This document shows positions 60,589 to 64,000 of a DNA stretch of 64,000 bases, in pieces. The translations under genes were made by a program, and so were the position numbers. The notes under the pieces were generated by a model. It was not told where the DNA came from and did not search any database. It saw only the letters and a program-made list of their open reading frames with translations. Location of the stretch: assembly GCF_026627445.1 (NCBI RefSeq), contig NZ_JAPNLJ010000010.1:62001-126000 (forward strand), given 5' to 3'. This stretch comes from Streptomyces sp. H27-H1. Its GTDB lineage: Bacteria > Actinomycetota > Actinomycetes > Streptomycetales > Streptomycetaceae. The first letter of the stretch is position 1. The number at the start of each line of letters is the position of its first letter.

Positions 60589-61413
60589 ATGACGTCCGCG
60601 CTCTTCGCACTCGCCTTACTGGCCGCCCTGGCGGGCCCGATCGTCCTACGCATCCTGCAGCACCCCGGCTTCGTCACCGGCCGCGACGGACGCCTCTCCA
60701 CCTCGACCACGCTCGCCCTGGCCTGGACGGTGGTCCTGGTCTGGCTGCTCGTGGCGACCCTCGGCTACGGGCTCACCGCGGGCGGCGGCGTCGACTGGTT
60801 CCAGGGCCCCGACGGGCCCCTGTCCGCACTGACCACCGTGTACCTCCCGCTGCTCGGAGGCCCGTACACCGCCCTCATCGCGGCGAAGGCGGTGGTCGGC
60901 ACGCGGGTGGAGCGGGGCTCCATGGCCAAACCGGCACCGAAGGGCACCAAGCCGCGCCCGCTGCACGACCTGATCTCGAACGACGGCGGGCGGACCGACC
61001 TGGTCGACCTGCAGTACGTCGCGCTGAGCGCGGTCACGATGCTCTACGTGCTGGGGTTCTTCCTGACCGATGTGGGCGGCGGGCTGCCGAAGCTCCCGGA
61101 CGAGATGTGGGTGCTGACCGCGGCGCCGGCCGGGGCGTACCTCCTGAACAAGGCGGCGCTGCGGGGCAATCCGGTGATCACGCAGGTGTCGGTGACGGAC
61201 GGATTGCTGAGCGTCGAGGGCGGCGGCTTCGGGGACGCCCCCCGGATCGAGGTGGACGGCACCGTCCTGCCGACCGCCGTCTCCCCGGCGGGGGTCCTGT
61301 CGGCCCCCCTTCCCCCTGAGGCGCCGCCGGCCTTCTCGGTGGTCGTCAGCGTGCGTGGGCTCCGCAGCGACCCGGCGGCCTACGCTCCCCGCCCCGACCC
61401 CGTCGCCGGCTGA
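60589..61413 (+). CDS. TTA-containing membrane protein with IPT-like C-terminus
   Basis: A 274-residue protein. Hydrophobic segments at about 3-22, 42-62, 85-105 and 145-165 are followed by a soluble domain of about 100 residues (PVITQVSVTDGLLSVEGGGFGDAPRI, then VDGTVLPTAVSPAGVLSA) that looks like an IPT/TIG immunoglobulin-like fold. Codon 10 is TTA (60616-60618), the only TTA codon I found in the genes of this window, so its translation should depend on bldA. ATG at 60589 follows a GGGGGGA stretch. Function unknown; follows the DHA2 exporter by 100 bp. Confidence 0.75.
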   Translation: MTSALFALALLAALAGPIVLRILQHPGFVTGRDGRLSTSTTLALAWTVVLVWLLVATLGYGLTAGGGVDWFQGPDGPLSALTTVYLPLLGGPYTALIAAKAVVGTRVERGSMAKPAPKGTKPRPLHDLISNDGGRTDLVDLQYVALSAVTMLYVLGFFLTDVGGGLPKLPDEMWVLTAAPAGAYLLNKAALRGNPVITQVSVTDGLLSVEGGGFGDAPRIEVDGTVLPTAVSPAGVLSAPLPPEAPPAFSVVVSVRGLRSDPAAYAPRPDPVAG

Positions 61414-61466
61414 CCCGCTGCGCGGGCGCTGTCCGGGGGCACCTCCCGGTGGCAGCCGGGGGGGGC

Positions 61467-62339
61467 TCAGCCCTCTGCCGGGGCTCGGCCCGTCAGGGCG
61501 GCCAGGCTGGAGCGGACGTGGTTCATGTGGGCTCGCATCTCGTCCTGGGACTCCCCGTGCTCCCGCAGGATCCGCTCCGTCTCCCGCCCGGCCCGCTCCT
61601 CCCGGACCCTCGCCTCCGCGATCAGCTCCGCCGCCTTCGCCTCCGCGTCCTCCTGGCCGTGCCGCGCCGCCTCCTGGGACTGCGCGAACTCCCGCTTCGC
61701 CTCCGCCAGCCGGGACTGCGCGTACCGCTCCAGCTCGGCGTGCCGGGACTCCAGTTCGGCCTCCCGCGCCGCCCGCTCCCGCTCCGCCGCGTCCCAGCGC
61801 TCCACGTGTTCCTGCTCGCGCTCCGCGAGCAGCGCGTCCGCCCGGCGGCCCGTGTCCGCCAGCGCCGCCTGCGCCTCCGCCCGCCACGCCGACGCGTCGT
61901 CCCGCGCCTCCGCCCGTGCGTCGTCCGCCTCGCGGCCCGCCCGCAGCAGCCCCTGGCGGGCCCGGACCTCCGTCTGCTCGCGCACCGCCTCCGCGTCGTC
62001 GCGCGCCAGCTCGGTCACCCGCTCGGCGTGCGCCTCGGCGGCGCCCGCCGTCGCCAGCGCGTCCGCCCGCGCGTCGCCCCGTAGGGTCCCGGCCTCCTCC
62101 TCGGCCAGCAGCAGAATCCGGCGGGCGCGTTCACCGAGCTCCGCGTACGTCTGCGGGGCCAGTCCGGAGACCTCCACGCGCAGCCGTTCCGCGTCCGCTT
62201 CCATCTGCTTGGCCAGCACGGTCAGCCGGGCCACCCGCTCCCAGGCCTCGTCCCGGCTTCCCGACAGCCGGGCGAGGTACCGGTCCACCTCTTCCGCCCG
62301 GTAGCCACGGCCACGCACGGTCGTAAAGGGTGCACTCAT
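61467..62339 (-). CDS. DivIVA-like coiled-coil protein (often labelled cellulose-binding protein)
   Basis: A 290-residue protein. The N-terminus FTTVRGRGYRAEEVDRYLARL resembles the DivIVA membrane-binding domain. From about 25 to the end it is a nearly continuous coiled coil of Ala/Arg/Glu (ARRILLLAEEEAGTLRGDARADALATA and EREQEHVERWDAAERERAAREAELES, in shortened form), with few breaks. The family was labelled cellulose-binding in streptomycetes and includes cytoskeletal or filament proteins. A structural role in polar growth or septation is inferred. GTG/ATG ambiguity is absent; the ATG at 62339 has a purine-rich site. Confidence 0.88.
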   Translation of the reverse strand: MSAPFTTVRGRGYRAEEVDRYLARLSGSRDEAWERVARLTVLAKQMEADAERLRVEVSGLAPQTYAELGERARRILLLAEEEAGTLRGDARADALATAGAAEAHAERVTELARDDAEAVREQTEVRARQGLLRAGREADDARAEARDDASAWRAEAQAALADTGRRADALLAEREQEHVERWDAAERERAAREAELESRHAELERYAQSRLAEAKREFAQSQEAARHGQEDAEAKAAELIAEARVREERAGRETERILREHGESQDEMRAHMNHVRSSLAALTGRAPAEG

Positions 62340-62473
62340 CCTGGAAGCGCCTCTCTCGCGGGGGTTCCAGCCAAGGATGCGTCATTTGCTCCCAGAAGCC
62401 CGAATGGCCGGGCCGAGACCCCGTTCGAGGGTCACGACCCGGCCATCCGGATCAGCGGAGGATCAGTGCGGGG

Positions 62474-64000
62474 TCAGAGGAGCCCGTCCCACATCTGCTC
62501 CAGCAGTACCGACCACCAGTTCTCCGGCGACGACAGCGCCGCGCTGTCCAGTCCCGCCAGATTCGCCTGGAAATCGACGGTCCAGCGGCCCGCCTGCTCC
62601 GGCGTCAGATGCTGGCGCAGCCGCCACATGTGGCCCAGCATCGCCAGCGACCGTACGAACTGCGGCAGCGAGGAGTTCACGAACTGCGGGGGTACCGGCG
62701 CCCCGCCCGGACCGCTCTCCACCGGCACCGCCACGATGTGCGCGGTCCCGTACTGCACGCACAGCGCCTTGCCGAAGTCGCTGCCCACCACCAGGTACGA
62801 GCCCGCGTCCGAGGCCGGCTGCACCTGCCGCTGCGCCGCCAGCTCGGCCAGCGTCGGCAGCGGGGCACCCGGTACGGCCTGGGCCCAGAAGAACGGCCCG
62901 AAGTCCACCGGCAGACCCGACCACATCAGCGTCTGCGCCACGATCTCCGGCACACCCTGCCGGGACACCGCGCGCTGCTCGAAGCGGAACACTCCCTGCG
63001 GCCCGAAGGCCCCCGCCAGCTCCTGTGCGATCGCGTCCAGCGGGATCGCCGGCTGCAACGGCACCTGCGCAAGCGGTGCACGCGCCGGCGCGGGGCGCGC
63101 CGGCCCGTCCGCCACCTGGTGCAGTTCGCCCTGGTGGGTCAGCAGGTGCCGCATGCCCTGCTGCCGGCCGGCGTGGTCCGTCCCGTACGGGGCCACGCTC
63201 GTGATCCGGACCTGCGGCCAGGTCTCCCGGATCATGCGCGCGCAGTAGCCGCCGGGCAGCTCGCACGACGCCAGCTCGGTGTGCAGCTCCAGTACCTGCT
63301 GCGGGGGCACGTTCATGGCCCGCAGCTCGTACAGGATCTGCCACTCCGGGTGCGGGGTGCCGGGCGCGGAACGCCGGATGAGCTGCTGCTCGGAACCGTC
63401 GGGAGCCCGGTAGCGCAGCACTGCCTGGTAGCCGGGGCCGACCGTGGGCGCGCCGGAAGCGGCCGCCTGCGGCGTCCGGTCCGCACGGCCCTGCGGCGCG
63501 GGGCCCGGCGGGCCGGGAGGGCCGGGCGGCTGCCCGGTCACGGCCGGACCGGCAAGCATCGTCGCGGCGTGGTCCAGCCCGCCGCCGGGCGCACCGGGAG
63601 CGCCGGGCGCCCCCGGCGGACCGGGCGGCTGGGGTACGCCGGGACCCGCGAGCATCGTGGCCGCGTGGTGCGCGCCACCGCCGGGCGCACCGGGGGGACC
63701 GGGCGGCCCGGGCGGCTGCCCGGCTCCCGGAGCGCCGGGCGGGCCGGGCGGCTGGGGTGCGCCGGGGCCGGCCAGCATGGTGGCGGCGTACGCGTCGCCG
63801 CGCCCTCCGGACGCTCCAGGCGTACCGGGAGCCCCTGGCGGAGCGGGAGGTCCGGGCGGCCGGCCGGTCACGGCCGGGCCCGCCAGCATGGTCGCGGCAT
63901 GGTCCAGCCCGCCGCCGGGCGCACCGGGAGCCCCCGGGGCTCCGGGCGGACCCGGCGGCGCGGGCTGCTGCGGACCGCCGGGGCCCGCCAGCATGGTCGC
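62474..64000 (-). CDS. Collagen-like repeat, deaminase-like and SUKH-4-like protein (5' end missing)
   Basis: The reading frame is open to the right edge; 508 residues are visible and the protein starts beyond the window, because the AATMLAGP repeat continues to the edge. Residues up to about 175 (from the left of the visible part) are GPPGAPG-type collagen-like blocks punctuated by AATMLAGP or YAATMLAGP about every 35-40 residues. Then comes a YwqJ-like deaminase-type domain with HPEWQILYELRAMNV and CELPGGYCARMI (H..E and C..C zinc-site pattern). The C-terminal 180 residues (VFRFEQRAVSRQGVPEIVAQTL to the end) look like a SUKH-4 immunity domain. Toxin-system related; role uncertain. Confidence 0.72.
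   Translation of the reverse strand, partial: ATMLAGPGGPQQPAPPGPPGAPGAPGAPGGGLDHAATMLAGPAVTGRPPGPPAPPGAPGTPGASGGRGDAYAATMLAGPGAPQPPGPPGAPGAGQPPGPPGPPGAPGGGAHHAATMLAGPGVPQPPGPPGAPGAPGAPGGGLDHAATMLAGPAVTGQPPGPPGPPGPAPQGRADRTPQAAASGAPTVGPGYQAVLRYRAPDGSEQQLIRRSAPGTPHPEWQILYELRAMNVPPQQVLELHTELASCELPGGYCARMIRETWPQVRITSVAPYGTDHAGRQQGMRHLLTHQGELHQVADGPARPAPARAPLAQVPLQPAIPLDAIAQELAGAFGPQGVFRFEQRAVSRQGVPEIVAQTLMWSGLPVDFGPFFWAQAVPGAPLPTLAELAAQRQVQPASDAGSYLVVGSDFGKALCVQYGTAHIVAVPVESGPGGAPVPPQFVNSSLPQFVRSLAMLGHMWRLRQHLTPEQAGRWTVDFQANLAGLDSAALSSPENWWSVLLEQMWDGLL

Noticed and set aside
63500..64000. Regular repeats at the right edge considered as a CRISPR array
   Set aside because: The repeats are in-frame collagen-type codons with a conserved peptide, not direct repeats with variable spacers.

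Overview
The window is a high-GC actinobacterial chromosome segment, almost certainly Streptomyces. The evidence is the extreme GC skew at third codon positions, GTG/TTG starts, strong GC hairpin terminators, a tRNA-Leu with anticodon UAA (the bldA tRNA, 13349-13430 on the minus strand) and a gene complement typical of the Streptomyces core: eno, a divIC-like gene, DUF501, ppx, rpf genes, mfd and mazG. Of all the genes I call, only the one at 60589 contains a TTA codon, so most of the window should not depend on bldA. No rRNA, CRISPR array, integrase, transposase or phage gene was seen.

Left part (1-13.2 kb): the 3' part of a PLP decarboxylase, then a TetR/FAD-monooxygenase divergent pair separated by five tandem operator-like palindromes, an RpiR regulator, an MFS exporter, a small membrane protein with a leaderless-type promoter, cystathionine beta-synthase, an SGNH hydrolase, a thiolase, three small conserved proteins and a Bax-inhibitor-1 membrane protein.

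Middle (13.2-35.2 kb): bldA; a MacB/FtsX-type ABC exporter (ATPase and permease); a CFA-synthase-like methyltransferase; a type II NADH dehydrogenase; a MerR regulator fused to sliding-clamp domains II-III; then a minus-strand block running from enolase through divIC and DUF501 to ppx. Upstream of this block lie two secreted resuscitation-promoting-factor/LysM cell-wall enzymes. The first has a c-di-AMP (ydaO-type) riboswitch leader. Next come a divergent cytochrome P450/flavohemoglobin-like pair, mazG, a SurA-like lipoprotein and a YfhO-like membrane protein.

Accessory island (35.2-49.8 kb): a 3,576-residue secreted RHS/YD-repeat polymorphic toxin with DNRLRE, three LamG-like, Hint and C-terminal toxin modules, with a start-stop-overlapping downstream candidate immunity gene. 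Upstream is a set of minus-strand genes made of two related small membrane proteins, a soluble Ser/Thr kinase with a TPR-like tail and a membrane-anchored BMP-like binding domain.

Right part (49.8-64 kb): a ComB-like phosphatase, an MT0933-like small antitoxin-family protein, mfd, a second MacB/FtsX ABC exporter closely paralogous to the first, a DHA2 drug exporter behind a perfect 16-bp palindrome, a TTA-containing membrane protein, a DivIVA/coiled-coil protein, and the C-terminal part of a collagen-like-repeat, deaminase-like, SUKH-4-like protein that runs off the right edge. All domain assignments come from reading motifs; no database search was possible.
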